Shown piece by piece: positions 25,397 through 35,500 of a DNA stretch of 49,926 bases. The stretch covers positions 1 through 49,926 of the forward strand of contig JBDTBU010000378.1 in assembly GCA_039923935.1 (NCBI GenBank), read 5' to 3'. The DNA is from Paraktedonobacter sp039923935 (lineage in GTDB: Bacteria; Chloroflexota; Ktedonobacteria; Ktedonobacterales; Ktedonobacteraceae). The translations under genes were made by a program, and so were the position numbers. The notes below the pieces were generated by a model. It made no database searches and was not told the DNA's origin. It was given only the letters and a program-made list of their open reading frames with translations. Position 1 is the first letter of the stretch. Each line of letters starts with the position of its first letter.

Positions 25397-26356
25397 ATGA
25401 AAACCCGACAGTTGGGGAATACTGATATGCATATTACGCCCATCGGCTTTGGAGCCTGGGCGGTTGGCGGTGGTAACTGGGCCTTTGGTTGGGGCGAGCA
25501 GGACGATAACGAGTCGATTGCGGCCATCAAACGTGCGCTTGATCTCGGCATCAACTGGATCGATACTGCTGCGGCCTATGGGCTTGGGCATTCCGAAGAG
25601 GTCGTGGCGCGTGCACTCAAGGGGCGTGTCGATCATCCCTATATCTTTACCAAGTGTTCGCTGGCCTGGAACGAGGGCGATACTCAGGTCACGAATAGTC
25701 TTAAAGCGGAGTCGCTGCGCCGCGAGGTTGAGGGGAGCTTGCGTCGGCTGCATGTCGATGTGATCGATCTTTACCAGATCCACTGGCCAGTGCCGGATGC
25801 GGATCTTGAGGAGGGCTGGAGCACGCTGGCCGCGTTGCAGAAAGAGGGCAAGGTGCGTTATATCGGCATCTCGAACTGCGATGTCAGCCAGATGCGTCGT
25901 GCTATGGCTATTGCGCCTATTAGCTCGTGCCAGCCGCCCTATTCGCTGGTGAAGCGTGCGGCTGAGAAGGAACTTTTGCCGTTTTGCCAGGAAAATGACA
26001 TCGGTGTGATTGTGTATTCGCCGATGCAGTCCGGCCTACTGACAGGTGCTATGAGTAAAGAGCGTGTGGCTAACTTGCCAAAGAACGACTGGCGTAAGCG
26101 CGGCGAAGAGTTCCAGGAGCCGCGCCTTTCGCACAACCTAGCCCTGGCCGACAAACTGAGTGAAATCGCGGTGCTCTATAACCGCACGCCCGGTGAGGCT
26201 GCGATTGCCTGGACGCTGGCTAATCCAGCGGTGACAGGTGCTATCGTTGGTGCACGCAGCAGCAAGCAGGTTGATACGATTGTGGGCGCGGCAGAGTTCC
26301 GTCTCAGCAGCCTTGAATTGAGCGAGATCGAGGATTTTATGAAGGCGCGTGTATAG
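25397..26356 (+). CDS. aldo/keto reductase
   Basis: An NADPH-dependent oxidoreductase of 319 residues with a TIM barrel. The catalytic tetrad is intact: Asp56 and Tyr61 in DTAAAYGLGHSEE, Lys86 in IFTKCSL and His129 in YQIHWP. The cofactor-binding end is WTLANPAVTGAIVGARSSKQV. It resembles the YghZ/potassium-channel-beta-like branch of the family; the substrate is unknown. AAGAAAGGAA precedes the ATG. It is a single-gene unit with a convergent neighbour and a shared palindrome. Confidence 0.93.
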   Translation: MKTRQLGNTDMHITPIGFGAWAVGGGNWAFGWGEQDDNESIAAIKRALDLGINWIDTAAAYGLGHSEEVVARALKGRVDHPYIFTKCSLAWNEGDTQVTNSLKAESLRREVEGSLRRLHVDVIDLYQIHWPVPDADLEEGWSTLAALQKEGKVRYIGISNCDVSQMRRAMAIAPISSCQPPYSLVKRAAEKELLPFCQENDIGVIVYSPMQSGLLTGAMSKERVANLPKNDWRKRGEEFQEPRLSHNLALADKLSEIAVLYNRTPGEAAIAWTLANPAVTGAIVGARSSKQVDTIVGAAEFRLSSLELSEIEDFMKARV

Positions 26357-26369
26357 GCTTGATTGTAAT

Positions 26370-26419
26370 CTATGGAGCATACACAAACTGGACTTATTCA
26401 TCTTGCGTGTGCTCCATAG
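26370..26419. terminator. hairpin between convergent genes
   Basis: 17-position arms beginning CTATGGAGCA, with one G-T wobble and one mismatch, enclose a 16-base loop. It lies 13 bases after the aldo/keto reductase stop and 10 bases from the stop of the leftward gene. Confidence 0.6.
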
Positions 26420-26429
26420 CTTGATCGTT

Positions 26430-27095
26430 TTAGCGCAACTGACGACGTGCAAACATGGCTGCGAGCACCGCAACGATGCCGGCCAGGAAAAGCGGCACGC
26501 CCGTTTGTACGCTGTCGGTAGAGGACCAGACGATTACTCCGAATATTTCTAAGAGCAAGCCGCCCACCAGGAGCAGTGTAATGCCCATAGGTGAACGTTC
26601 CAGTCGTTGTCGGACCTGTTGCCGACTATAAACCGGGGCGGGATGCGCTGGCTCTGCTGTGCTTGTTGACTGCTCGCCAGATGTGTCGCTGGCCAGTGCC
26701 GCGTGCGTGGCGGGGGCGTGTTCGGCGAGCGTGGTGTGGAGGACAGCATACATGTCCTCAATCTTTTTGCGCGTGGCGCGAATGTAAATCTTCTTGGTGC
26801 TATCTCTGACCAGGAGTTCACGAAAAACCGCCTCAAAACTTCTCTGCCGTAGCGAGACTTGCGTGATTGTGTCCAACTCCAACGCGTCCAGGAAGAGGCG
26901 CTCCTGTGGAAACGTGGTGTAAATATAGCCAAAGAGTCGCTGATTGGTCAGGACGATATCACAGGCTTTGCTCTGCTTCTCGGTGGCGTTGTCCCAGATG
27001 GCCGGGATAGTGAAAAGCGGTTGCTCACCCGCGCGCATCTGTGCACGCAGCCCTTTCAAACGGTTCAGGATCTTCTCTGATGATGTGTTTGCCAT
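26430..27095 (-). CDS. PH-domain-like membrane protein, unknown function
   Basis: A 221-residue protein. Residues about 20-125 look like a bacterial PH-like fold (ACDIVLTNQRLFGYIY, LDALELDTITQVSLRQRSFEAVF, KIYIRATRKKIEDMYAVL). An Ala/Pro/Ser/Thr-rich linker follows, then two membrane helices (about 171-190 and 197-213) and a basic tail. I recognise the general YdbT/PH-like pattern but no named family. It starts 3 bases after the M20 peptidase stop, so the two are co-transcribed, but I see no functional link. Confidence 0.8.
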   Translation of the reverse strand: MANTSSEKILNRLKGLRAQMRAGEQPLFTIPAIWDNATEKQSKACDIVLTNQRLFGYIYTTFPQERLFLDALELDTITQVSLRQRSFEAVFRELLVRDSTKKIYIRATRKKIEDMYAVLHTTLAEHAPATHAALASDTSGEQSTSTAEPAHPAPVYSRQQVRQRLERSPMGITLLLVGGLLLEIFGVIVWSSTDSVQTGVPLFLAGIVAVLAAMFARRQLR

Positions 27096-27098
27096 GAT

Positions 27099-28412
27099 TT
27101 ACCTCTTCCCAAACCGTTGCAGCGCTTTATATACCGCCTCGGTGCCCGTCTGCATGGCCTTGACGGGGATGCGTTCGTTGGCCGCGTGGATAGTTGACAT
27201 AAAGCTGAAATCTTCGGGCAACTGTACTGGTAGGAAGCCGTAGGTCTGGATACCCAAGCGTGCAAAGAGGCGACCATCCGTGACTGCGGGCATCATGTAG
27301 GGGATTGGTACGCCCTCTGGATCGCTCTCACGCATGATCTGGGCCAGGGTTTCGTAGAGGGCCAGATCGGCCTCAGCCCGTCCGGGATCAAAATAGCACA
27401 CTTCCAGCTCTGCCTCATTGCCAATGATTGTGCGCAACTCGGCCAGCATTTGCTCTGGCGTAAAACCTGGCAACATGCGCCCATCCAGCTTCAGGATAAC
27501 TTGGCTGGGGATGACGTTGAATTGCTCTCCTCCCTGTACCATGGTTGCGTTAACCGTGTTGTGGAGCAGTGCGTCCAACGTTTCTCCGACGCTGCCGAGC
27601 ATGTCCAGGACGCCATTGGTCTGCTGGGGGTCTAAGAGTTGCATAAGCAGACTGTGCAGCGGCTCCGGCATGGCCTCGGCTATCCCCTTAATCATCATCT
27701 CAACCACTGGCACAATATGCACTGGCAAACGCTGGCTATCGAGCTGCTGTAACATCCTACCCAACTTCGCCATAGAGCCGCCTCGCAGGGGGATCGAGCC
27801 GTGACCTGCGGGACCATGCAGCGTGACCTGAATCGTGCTGCACTGTTTTTCTAGCACCTGGATTGGGTAGAAGCGTTTGCCGCCCAGGTGCATGGTAAAG
27901 CCACCAAACTCGCCCAGAGCGTAGCGCACGCCCTCGAACAAGTGCGCGTGGTTCTCCACCAAATAGCGTGCGCCATACTCGCCCCCGACCTCTTCATCGC
28001 TTAGCACAGTCAGGATCACGTCTCCGGGTAGCTCAACGTTCTCGGCTTTGGCGCGTGCGAAGGCTGCCAGCATCATAGCCACGCCGCCCTTCATGTCCAG
28101 CGTGCCGCGTCCCCAAATAAAACCCTCCGCTTCGACGCCCTCAAACGGTGGGTACTTCCAGTCCTGGTGCGCCGTCGTCACCACATCCACATGTCCCTGT
28201 AACAGCAGCGGGGCAGCATCACCCCGCCCTTTCAGACGTGCGATCAGATTGGGCCGCTGTGGATCTTTCGCCACAATTGTCGAGGCAATGCCCACCTCGT
28301 CAAGCACACTCTGAATGTACTGTATACAGGCCGCCTCATTGCCTGGAGGGTTGGTTGTATTGAAACGAATCAACTGTTGTAATAGTTGCGCGGGATGTTC
28401 ATACGTTGCCAT
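27099..28412 (-). CDS. M20-family metallopeptidase (ArgE/DapE/carboxypeptidase type)
   Basis: A dizinc amidohydrolase or peptidase of 437 residues that removes acyl groups or C-terminal residues from small amides. Metal ligands and the catalytic pair are visible: His74 in LQGHVDVV, Asp106 in GRGTLDMKGG, Glu140 and Glu141 in SDEEVGGEYG, and a C-terminal His in STIHAANERI. The dimerisation lid contains GPAGHGSIPLRGGSM. The frame is open to 28475, but the ATG at 28412 has AAGAGGC upstream and gives the normal N-terminus. The exact substrate cannot be assigned. Confidence 0.92.
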   Translation of the reverse strand: MATYEHPAQLLQQLIRFNTTNPPGNEAACIQYIQSVLDEVGIASTIVAKDPQRPNLIARLKGRGDAAPLLLQGHVDVVTTAHQDWKYPPFEGVEAEGFIWGRGTLDMKGGVAMMLAAFARAKAENVELPGDVILTVLSDEEVGGEYGARYLVENHAHLFEGVRYALGEFGGFTMHLGGKRFYPIQVLEKQCSTIQVTLHGPAGHGSIPLRGGSMAKLGRMLQQLDSQRLPVHIVPVVEMMIKGIAEAMPEPLHSLLMQLLDPQQTNGVLDMLGSVGETLDALLHNTVNATMVQGGEQFNVIPSQVILKLDGRMLPGFTPEQMLAELRTIIGNEAELEVCYFDPGRAEADLALYETLAQIMRESDPEGVPIPYMMPAVTDGRLFARLGIQTYGFLPVQLPEDFSFMSTIHAANERIPVKAMQTGTEAVYKALQRFGKR

Positions 28413-28522
28413 AACTCTGCCTCTTTTCGCCAGCCTAATTGATATTTCTACTGGCATATCATACCACGAAAACACAACAATGAATGGGCTCGGCTCCTCT
28501 GTCTGGTCGTTTATGTGCTTAA

Positions 28523-28684
28523 GAAAAAGCTCAGAATGCCGAAAGAGAAAGGAGAGAGCAGATGGAGCAGAAGGACTTAATCAATGCAGCCGATCAGGCT
28601 ATGTATATGGCCAAGCATCTAGGCGGCAATCAGGTTCGCACCGCATATGATCCAACAATACTTAGCTCTGAACACGACACTTGA
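28523..28684 (+). pseudogene. C-terminal remnant of a GGDEF diguanylate-cyclase domain
   Basis: This frame, closed upstream by TAA at 28520-28522 and ending in TGA at 28682-28684, reads DLINAADQAMYMAKHLGGNQV, which closely matches the last helix and strand of GGDEF domains (LIxxADxALYxAKxxGxNxV). The GGDEF signature and the rest of the domain are missing. An ATG at 28562 behind AAGGAGAG could start a 40-residue peptide, but that ribosome-site likeness may be chance. I read it as a decayed gene end left by deletion. Confidence 0.6.
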
Positions 28685-28736
28685 GTTGTGATACGATAGA
28701 GCGTAGTAGCAACGCACATACGAGAGGAAAATCACT

Positions 28737-29663
28737 ATGCTTACTTCGCTCGATCACATTATCATCGGCGTGCATAATCTCGCAGAGGCAACTCACACGT
28801 TTGAGCACGCACTGGGGCTGGTGCCCAGCGGCGGTGGCATTCATCCCATGGGGGGCACAGCCAATCGCATTATTGTCATTGGCGATACCTATCTGGAACT
28901 GATCGTCATCGACAGACCAGAGGAGGCGCATGAGAGCATACGCCAGCGTTTAGCACAGGGCGAAGGCTATCTCAACTTTGTGCTCGCTTCCGATAATCTC
29001 GTGGCTGATAGTCAGGCAATCAAACAGCGTGGTGTCGCGTTGATGGGGCCAACGCCGGGCGAGTTGCGTAGCGCGGATGGTCGCGTGCGCGGCTGGATGA
29101 GCACCCATATCGAGCGTCCTATCCTTGCCCAACACTATCCATTTATCATCCAGCACGATAGCGTGGGCCAGGAGCGTCGTCAACGTCTAGCTGGTTGGAG
29201 CACGCCGCCAGCGCATCCCCTGGGCGTCACAAAAGTGCTCAGCGTGACCCTCGCAGTTGAGAATCTCGCCGAGGCCAGCCAGCGTTTTGCTCATATCTAT
29301 GGTCTCCAGCCATCTGAGCCGTTCTCTGCTGCGTCCCAAAGTGGGCAAGCCCAAATGGTTTCTTTTCCGCTTGGTGCAAGCGGTCAAGCCTTTGAACTGG
29401 CTGCACCTGCTCCAGGTACCAATGGTGCCAGTGCAGCCGCAGCACTTTTTGCGAATATGGATAGCCTGAGACAGCACCTGGGGCGTTTTAGCGAGAGCGT
29501 CTGCCGTATGACTCTGTTGGTGGAGGATTTCGCGCAAGCACGCGATTACCTGGACGCTCAGCATGTGCCCTTTGGTTATACAGAAGGCACTCAACCGCTG
29601 CTCTGGCTTGATCCGAGCTATACGTGTGGCGCATCTATTGTGTTGCAGCAAATTGCATCATAG
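28737..29663 (+). CDS. VOC-superfamily (glyoxalase-like) protein
   Basis: A 308-residue protein with two VOC modules: residues 1-130 begin LTSLDHIIIGVHNLAEATHTFEHALGL, and residues about 165-305 begin VLSVTLAVENLAEASQRFAHIYGLQ. Both are typical beta-alpha-beta-beta-beta starts. The N-terminal half with HPMGGTANRIIVIGDTYLELI resembles Glyoxalase_3-type proteins. The metal ligands of true glyoxalase I are not fully evident, so no reaction is assigned. GAGAGGAAA precedes the ATG. The next gene has its own promoter. Confidence 0.85.
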   Translation: MLTSLDHIIIGVHNLAEATHTFEHALGLVPSGGGIHPMGGTANRIIVIGDTYLELIVIDRPEEAHESIRQRLAQGEGYLNFVLASDNLVADSQAIKQRGVALMGPTPGELRSADGRVRGWMSTHIERPILAQHYPFIIQHDSVGQERRQRLAGWSTPPAHPLGVTKVLSVTLAVENLAEASQRFAHIYGLQPSEPFSAASQSGQAQMVSFPLGASGQAFELAAPAPGTNGASAAAALFANMDSLRQHLGRFSESVCRMTLLVEDFAQARDYLDAQHVPFGYTEGTQPLLWLDPSYTCGASIVLQQIAS

Positions 29664-29691
29664 TGGGATCTGCTTCAAATAGTGAGAACAG

Positions 29692-29700
29692 TGATATAAT
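29692..29700 (+). promoter_or_regulatory. extended -10 promoter of the S9 peptidase gene
   Basis: TGATATAAT, with TG one base before a perfect TATAAT, 68 bases upstream of the ATG at 29768. No clear -35. Confidence 0.6.
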
Positions 29701-29767
29701 AGGGTAGCTCGTTTTACGCAGATAGTTGCGATTTACTCCTTGCATTGTGAGAAAGGAAACACGTAGT

Positions 29768-31696
29768 ATGGTCCATTCACAAACATCTCCTTATGGCTCC
29801 TGGAAATCGCCGATTACTCCCGATCTGATCGTTTCAGATGCTATTAACCTTGGCCTTAGTGCTCTCGATGGCAACGATACGTATTGGATTGAGGGGCGTC
29901 CGTCTGAGGGCGGGCGTAGTGTCATTGTGCGGCGTTCTGCCGATGGTGCGGTGACGGATATGACACCACCGCCTTTCAATGCGCGTACTCGTGTCCATGA
30001 ATATGGTGGGGGCGACTACGTGGTTAGTGCTGGCACGCTCTACTTCTCGAATTTCGCAGACCAGCGGCTCTATCGCGTCACACCTGGGGCCGAGCCGGAA
30101 GCGTTGACGCCCGCAGGAAAACTGCGTTACGCTAATGCGATCATGGACACAACCAGAGATCGTTTGATCTGCGTGTGTGAGGACCATAGCAATCCTGAGC
30201 GTGAAGCCGTGAATACCTTAGCGGGCATCTCACTCGCTAGCGGTGAGGCACATGTGTTGGTCTCTGGCAACGACTTCTACTCGACGCCGAGCCTCAGCCC
30301 GGACGGGTCGCGTCTCTGCTGGCTTACCTGGCACCATCCGAATATGCCGTGGGATGGCAGCGAGTTATGGCTGGGCGATATAGATACCTCTGGCGAGATT
30401 GTGAACGCCCGATGTATTGCGGGCAGTCTCACCGAGTCCATCTGTCAGCCACAATGGTCGCCCGATGGGGTGCTCTACTTCATCTCGGACCGCACAGGTT
30501 GGTGGAATATCTATCGTTTGCACAATAACAGTATTGAAGCAGTGTGCATACAGGCGTCTGATTTTGGTACACCACACTGGATCTTTGGCCTGTCAACCTA
30601 TGCCTTTGCCTCGCCCCAGCAGATCGTTTGTTTGTACGCACAGGATGGTATTGGGCACCTGACGTATCTCGACACCACCACCGGCAAACTCACGCCTATT
30701 GCCACGCCATACACAACTATTGGTGGGATACGCATTTCAGCGGGTCGTGTTCTCTTTGGCGGAGCCTCGCCGACGGAAGCTGCGGCGCTAGTACAACTGG
30801 ATCTGGCGACAGGGAAACTCGAAGTGCTGCGCCACTCGCGCAAGAGTTCCGTTGACCCTGCCTATTTCTCCGTCCCGCAATCAATCGAATTTCCTACCGA
30901 ACATGGGCGGGCGGCCTACGCCTTCTACTATCCGCCGCGCAACCCTGACTACACTGCCCCCAACGGTGAACTACCTCCTCTGCTAGTGGCGAGTCATGGC
31001 GGTCCCACGTCTGCTACTTCGAGCGCCTTCAATCTTGGCGTGCAGTTCTGGACGAGTCATGGTTTTGCGGTGCTCGATGTCAATTATGGTGGTAGCACTG
31101 GCTATGGGCGCGAGTATCGTGAACGGCTCAAGGGAGAGTGGGGGGTTGTTGATGTCGATGATTGTGTGAATGGAGCGAAATATCTCGTAGAGCGCGGCTT
31201 GGCAGATGGCAAGCGGCTGGCTATTCGAGGTGGGAGCGCGGGTGGCTATACTACGCTTTGTGCGCTGACGTTCCGCAATATCTTCAATGCTGGGGCCAGT
31301 CATTTCGGGGTCAGCGACGTAGAAGCGCTCGCCAAAGAAACGCACAAGTTCGAGTCACGCTACATGGATCAGATGATTGGTCCCTACCCGGAGAAGCGCG
31401 ACCTCTATATCCAACGTTCCGCCATCCATTTCACTGACCAACTCTCCTGCCCGGTGATCTTCTTCCAGGGCTTGGAGGATAAGGTCGTTCCACCAAATCA
31501 GGCTGAATCAATGTTTGAGGCGCTGAAGGCGAAAAAAGTGCCTGTTGCTTACGTCGCTTTTGAAGGGGAGCAACATGGCTTTCGTCGCGCTGAGAATATC
31601 AAGCGTACACTTGAGGCTGAACTATACTTTTACAGTAAAGTCTTCGGCTTCGAGTTGGCTGAAGCAGTGGAACCTGTCAAGATCGAGAACTTGTAG
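29768..31696 (+). CDS. S9-family prolyl oligopeptidase / acylaminoacyl-peptidase-like
   Basis: A cytosolic serine peptidase of 642 residues. An N-terminal beta-propeller (about 30-380, with repeats such as SLSPDGSRLCWLTWHHPNMPWD and PQWSPDGVLYFISDRTG) precedes an alpha/beta hydrolase domain. The catalytic triad is visible: Ser490 in IRGGSAGGYTTL, Asp in QGLEDKVVPPNQ and His in GEQHGFRRAENI. AAAGGAAA precedes the ATG; an upstream TTG at 29726 is less likely. It probably trims small peptides. A palindrome ends the unit. Confidence 0.93.
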   Translation: MVHSQTSPYGSWKSPITPDLIVSDAINLGLSALDGNDTYWIEGRPSEGGRSVIVRRSADGAVTDMTPPPFNARTRVHEYGGGDYVVSAGTLYFSNFADQRLYRVTPGAEPEALTPAGKLRYANAIMDTTRDRLICVCEDHSNPEREAVNTLAGISLASGEAHVLVSGNDFYSTPSLSPDGSRLCWLTWHHPNMPWDGSELWLGDIDTSGEIVNARCIAGSLTESICQPQWSPDGVLYFISDRTGWWNIYRLHNNSIEAVCIQASDFGTPHWIFGLSTYAFASPQQIVCLYAQDGIGHLTYLDTTTGKLTPIATPYTTIGGIRISAGRVLFGGASPTEAAALVQLDLATGKLEVLRHSRKSSVDPAYFSVPQSIEFPTEHGRAAYAFYYPPRNPDYTAPNGELPPLLVASHGGPTSATSSAFNLGVQFWTSHGFAVLDVNYGGSTGYGREYRERLKGEWGVVDVDDCVNGAKYLVERGLADGKRLAIRGGSAGGYTTLCALTFRNIFNAGASHFGVSDVEALAKETHKFESRYMDQMIGPYPEKRDLYIQRSAIHFTDQLSCPVIFFQGLEDKVVPPNQAESMFEALKAKKVPVAYVAFEGEQHGFRRAENIKRTLEAELYFYSKVFGFELAEAVEPVKIENL

Positions 31697-31702
31697 GGAT
31701 AC

Positions 31703-31745
31703 TTCCAATGGTACAGTAGCCTCAAAAGCTACTGTACCATTGGAA
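31703..31745 (+). terminator. perfect 18-bp palindrome after the S9 peptidase gene
   Basis: TTCCAATGGTACAGTAGC, a CTCAAAA loop, and the exact complement, 6 bases after the stop. It is followed by ATAACC, with no T-tract. Confidence 0.75.
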
Positions 31746-31784
31746 ATAACCTAACGAGTTATCGTGCGCTCATTCATCTCCAAC

Positions 31785-31850
31785 GCACCCACATCTTTGT
31801 GACTGTTCAGAAGGGATGAAAAGTAGGTATGCTTGCAGATGAAAGGCAGA
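31785..31850 (+). repeat. leader repeat, copy A, before the HTH-like gene
   Basis: This stretch shares long identical blocks with 36165-36233: CACCCACA, CTTTGTGACTGTTCAG, AGGTATGCTTG and TGAAAGG, in the same order and distance. In both places an ATG follows that opens a similar reading frame. It probably contains a shared promoter or leader. Confidence 0.7.
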
Positions 31851-31859
31851 AGTAAATCT

Positions 31860-32546
31860 ATGGCTATGTACGAAATTCCACAGGGAGGCTGGAACTTGTT
31901 TGCCAGCGTGTTGCAGGAGATTCTTGCCGCACACGGGTTGGGTCTGGGCCACCTCGATGACCGCGCTCATATTCATCGGGAGAAAGTACGCCGCTTACAA
32001 CGTTCTCTCAAAATTCCCAAGAGTTTTCCTGTTTTGAATATTGATGAGATGGAGCATGTCATTGCAGTCTTCGGGCTGAATCGGCAGGAGAAGATACGCC
32101 TACGTGCCGCTCTCCTTGCAACCTCCATCGAAGAGACCCTGATGGATCGTATCAATCCAGAAGATGCGCTCAAGGCAGCGGAACAAATTTTCGGCATTAT
32201 CGAGCAAGCACTCCGGGAACATGTGCATGACTTGGTAGGCATCGGTGCTATCAAGGGAGGAAGCGCTATGGCGTCCGACGAGAGTGAGATTGATCGCAAA
32301 CTGGGTAACGCGCTCAGCGCCATAGATCATGCAACGCTTGCACTCCATCTGAGCCGCAACGCAGATTCTCAGGTAGAACGAGTCGAGCGTGCGCAGCAGG
32401 CGCGTGATGGCTTCATATCGGCGTGCGCTGAACTCGACAAAGCCGCCCCTAGCCTCAAAGCGCATGATGCTTGGCAAGTCTGGTATGATGAAGCGCAACA
32501 TGGGCTGGCTGCCGCGCAGAGCCGCCTGGTTTTGCTGGGCGCATAG
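31860..32546 (+). CDS. HTH-like protein, unknown function
   Basis: A 228-residue soluble protein. Residues about 1-80 (EIPQGGWNLFASVLQEIL, then HREKVRRLQRSLKIPKSF, DEMEHVIAVFGLNRQEKIRL) have the helix spacing of a divergent XRE/Cro-type DNA-binding domain like those of large actinobacterial and Chloroflexota regulators. The rest is helical without a known domain. I do not recognise the family. The ATG at 31860 is the third in frame and is preceded by AAAGGCAGAAG. Its stop is only 26 bases from the stop of the convergent TPR-CHAT gene, without the palindrome seen at most other convergent junctions. A decayed second copy lies at 36236. Confidence 0.75.
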   Translation: MAMYEIPQGGWNLFASVLQEILAAHGLGLGHLDDRAHIHREKVRRLQRSLKIPKSFPVLNIDEMEHVIAVFGLNRQEKIRLRAALLATSIEETLMDRINPEDALKAAEQIFGIIEQALREHVHDLVGIGAIKGGSAMASDESEIDRKLGNALSAIDHATLALHLSRNADSQVERVERAQQARDGFISACAELDKAAPSLKAHDAWQVWYDEAQHGLAAAQSRLVLLGA

Positions 32547-32572
32547 ATCTTGCCCTTGGCACAACGTGCTGA

Positions 32573-35500
32573 CTACCAACCGGTGATGTGAAAGCCCGCC
32601 CAATAGTAGGGATCGGCGTAGGGACAATCATCAGGGGCGAGTTCCTCAGCAGAGGATTGAACGACTTCTTGAGCCTGAGCTGCGTCAAAGCGATTGGTCC
32701 GCCCACGTACAGCGACAAGTTGACCTGTGTGTGCTGAAACGTCTTCGCTGGTGAGTGTTTCAGGTACTTTTGTTGGAGTATTCGTTTCTTCTCCTGGCAG
32801 CGGTAGTATATGCGCCTGCCAGAGAAGCAATTCGCGGTTCGTGACCGTTCGTAGCCAGCGTTGAGCGCGAGCCAAGGCTGTGGCTGGTGGCTCAAGATGC
32901 ATCTGGGGAAACCATTCTAATGCGAAGCGTACCATCAGAAGATAGGTCGCTCGATCATCCACAGACCACAACGAGGCCAGAATGGCAGCAGCCCCTGCTT
33001 GCAGCATACCGGTTGCAAGGCTGCGTACCTCATCACGAGCGCCTTGTAGATCGAGGATCGCCGTTTGGCACGCGGACAAAATAAACAGCCGGAGTCCTCG
33101 CAGATCGACTTGGCCGCTCAACATATCGGCCAGGGTCAACTCCTCCTCGTGAGCAAGGATTAATCTGGAGCGCAAAAAATTACGCGTATCGAAGACGCCA
33201 TGACAGGATGCATTTACCACAAGACCGGTGTGAAGCGCCTCAATCAACCAAGCACGGGAGGCTTGCCACTGTACTTTGACATGTGCCACATGTTCAAAGC
33301 GATTACCTAGTTCGGCCAGAGTGAAGGCTTCGGCCTCACCCCAGTGAAGATTTTGCTGGGTTGGGTAGGGATTCCCAAGCGCGTACATACCCGTACGAGG
33401 CGTAGTAGTTTGCTTATCGTGTAGCAGAGAGAGAGCACTCGGAGCGATACTGGTCGGGAGCGTTTCGCCCAGGGTGCGTCCATCAGGCAGGAGTATGCTT
33501 GTGAGAGGGAAGGCCGCTAGAAGTCCACAGGGAATGAGCGTCAGGCTCTCAACACCCGCACGTTGTAGCCAGGGTAATAATGGTTGCAGCATCGTCTTGC
33601 TCAGTGCTGGCAGGCAGTGTTGCAATTCACGTTGGAGTACCGCGTGGTTCAGGGTATTTGCCAGAAGGGAGCGGCGCTCCTCGCTCAAGTCAGCGAGAGG
33701 ATAATCGACAAAGGATGCTAGTTCTGGGAGAGCCAGCATATAGTGCGCCACCGCGTCGATGGTGCATGTATGCTCCTTTGCCACGCACACAGCCTGGAGC
33801 GCGTCGGCACGTTCACGAAACGTTGTGCCAGGCCACGCTTGGAGTAACTCAAAAACGTTGCCCCGTTGAGCACAGTCGAAGCCGCCGGTAATATATGCGG
33901 AGTCAGCCAAACGTGTTTCAATCAACGCTCTCACAAACTCCTCAGTCAGAGCAGGCAAAGCAAGTGCGGCAAAATGAGCTGGGATCGATCTGGCTGCTTG
34001 GTCGCTCAAAGCTGCCACGGCAACCCCACCCCACGGAGTTGTGGCGAGATACACCAGTGCATGTCCAGGCCCACAACGCTTGGTTGCTTGCAGAATCGTC
34101 GCAGCATCGAGCGTCGTGTGCAGAAAATCGGAGGGATCTTGCGCCACACGGATTTCCTCTATTACCGCATCAAACGCTGCTCGCACATCTCGATAGGTGG
34201 CTGTGCGTTCCAGCAGCATGTGTCGCTGTTCATCTTCATCAAGCGTCGTGGGAGGTGGAGTTTGTAAGATCGCCTGGGCCGCGCTAAAAGCCTGACGCGT
34301 TGTGGTATAGCGGCTACGGCGCTCAGGGTTGCTGATACGCTTAGGATCGGCAGCATTGATCTGCATCGCTTCAGCTAATCCGCGTGCCCGTCCCATCTCG
34401 ATAGCGACAGCCGCTTCCTCGATTTTCCCCAGACGAATCAGAGCAAAGCCATCGTTGATCGCGGCAGCGCGTCCTTCTTTAAGCACAGCATCACGTCCAG
34501 CCGCACCCGCACCAAGCGCTACAAGCAAGTTCTCAGCCTGACGCGCTGCAACATAGGCGTTATGGGCACCTTCCCAGTCTGCGCGTAACACCTGGGTTTC
34601 AGCACAGTCTAGCTGCACCTGGCGATGTTCGATGGGGAAGGCATCCAATGTGTAGATACGGAGAGCCGCTTGATGAGCGGCAAGGGCGAGATTGAGGTTC
34701 TCCTGGCGTTCTCCCTCTTGACGGATCTGGTATGATACGCCCAGATTGCGCTGCGTTCCAGCACAATCCAGGGATAGATCCTCTAGAGTCCAAATACGTA
34801 TTGCCTCATGATAGCAGAAAATCGCTTGCTCAAGATTGGCGTGTCGCTCCCCGGCTAGGCGATGGTGATACGCTTCACCCAGGTTATTCTGAAGTTTCGC
34901 ATGTTGATAGGGGAATGCCTCTAGGGTCCAAACACGTATCGTCTCACGATAGCAGAAAATTGCTTGCTCTACGTTGTCGCGTCGTTCACCCGCCATGCGT
35001 ATGAGGTAAACAGCCCCAAGATTATTGTGCAGCATTGCATACTGAAAGGGAAAGGTCTCCAGGGTTCTGACACGCAGTCCTTCACGAGCATAGGCAATGG
35101 CTCGCTCCAGATTGTCGCGCCGATCCCCTGCTATGCGCTGCCAATAAGCGATACACAAATTATTCTGGATATTGGCATATTCAAGAGGGGCAACATCCAG
35201 CGTGTAGACACCCAAAGCTTGCTGATAATACGTGATAGCCTGTTCCTGATTGTCACGTTGCTCCCCACTGATACGCTGTAAATAGGCGGTGGCAAGCAAA
35301 TACCGATTCTGCGCATACTCTCTAGGAAAAGCTTCCAAAGTGAAGATAGCCGCTTGACGATAACACACAATGGCCTGTTCCAAATTGTCGCGCCGCTCGC
35401 CTGAGACTCGTCCAACATAAGCTGCACCCAGGATATGTAGCGACTGCGCGTGTTCAAACGGGAAAGTTTCCAACGTGCGCACCACCAATGCTTCTTGGCA

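Noticed and set aside
28562..28684. A genuine 40-residue small protein starting at ATG 28562
   Set aside because: The sequence is simply the end of a GGDEF domain. A truncated remnant is more likely, though conservation data could change this.
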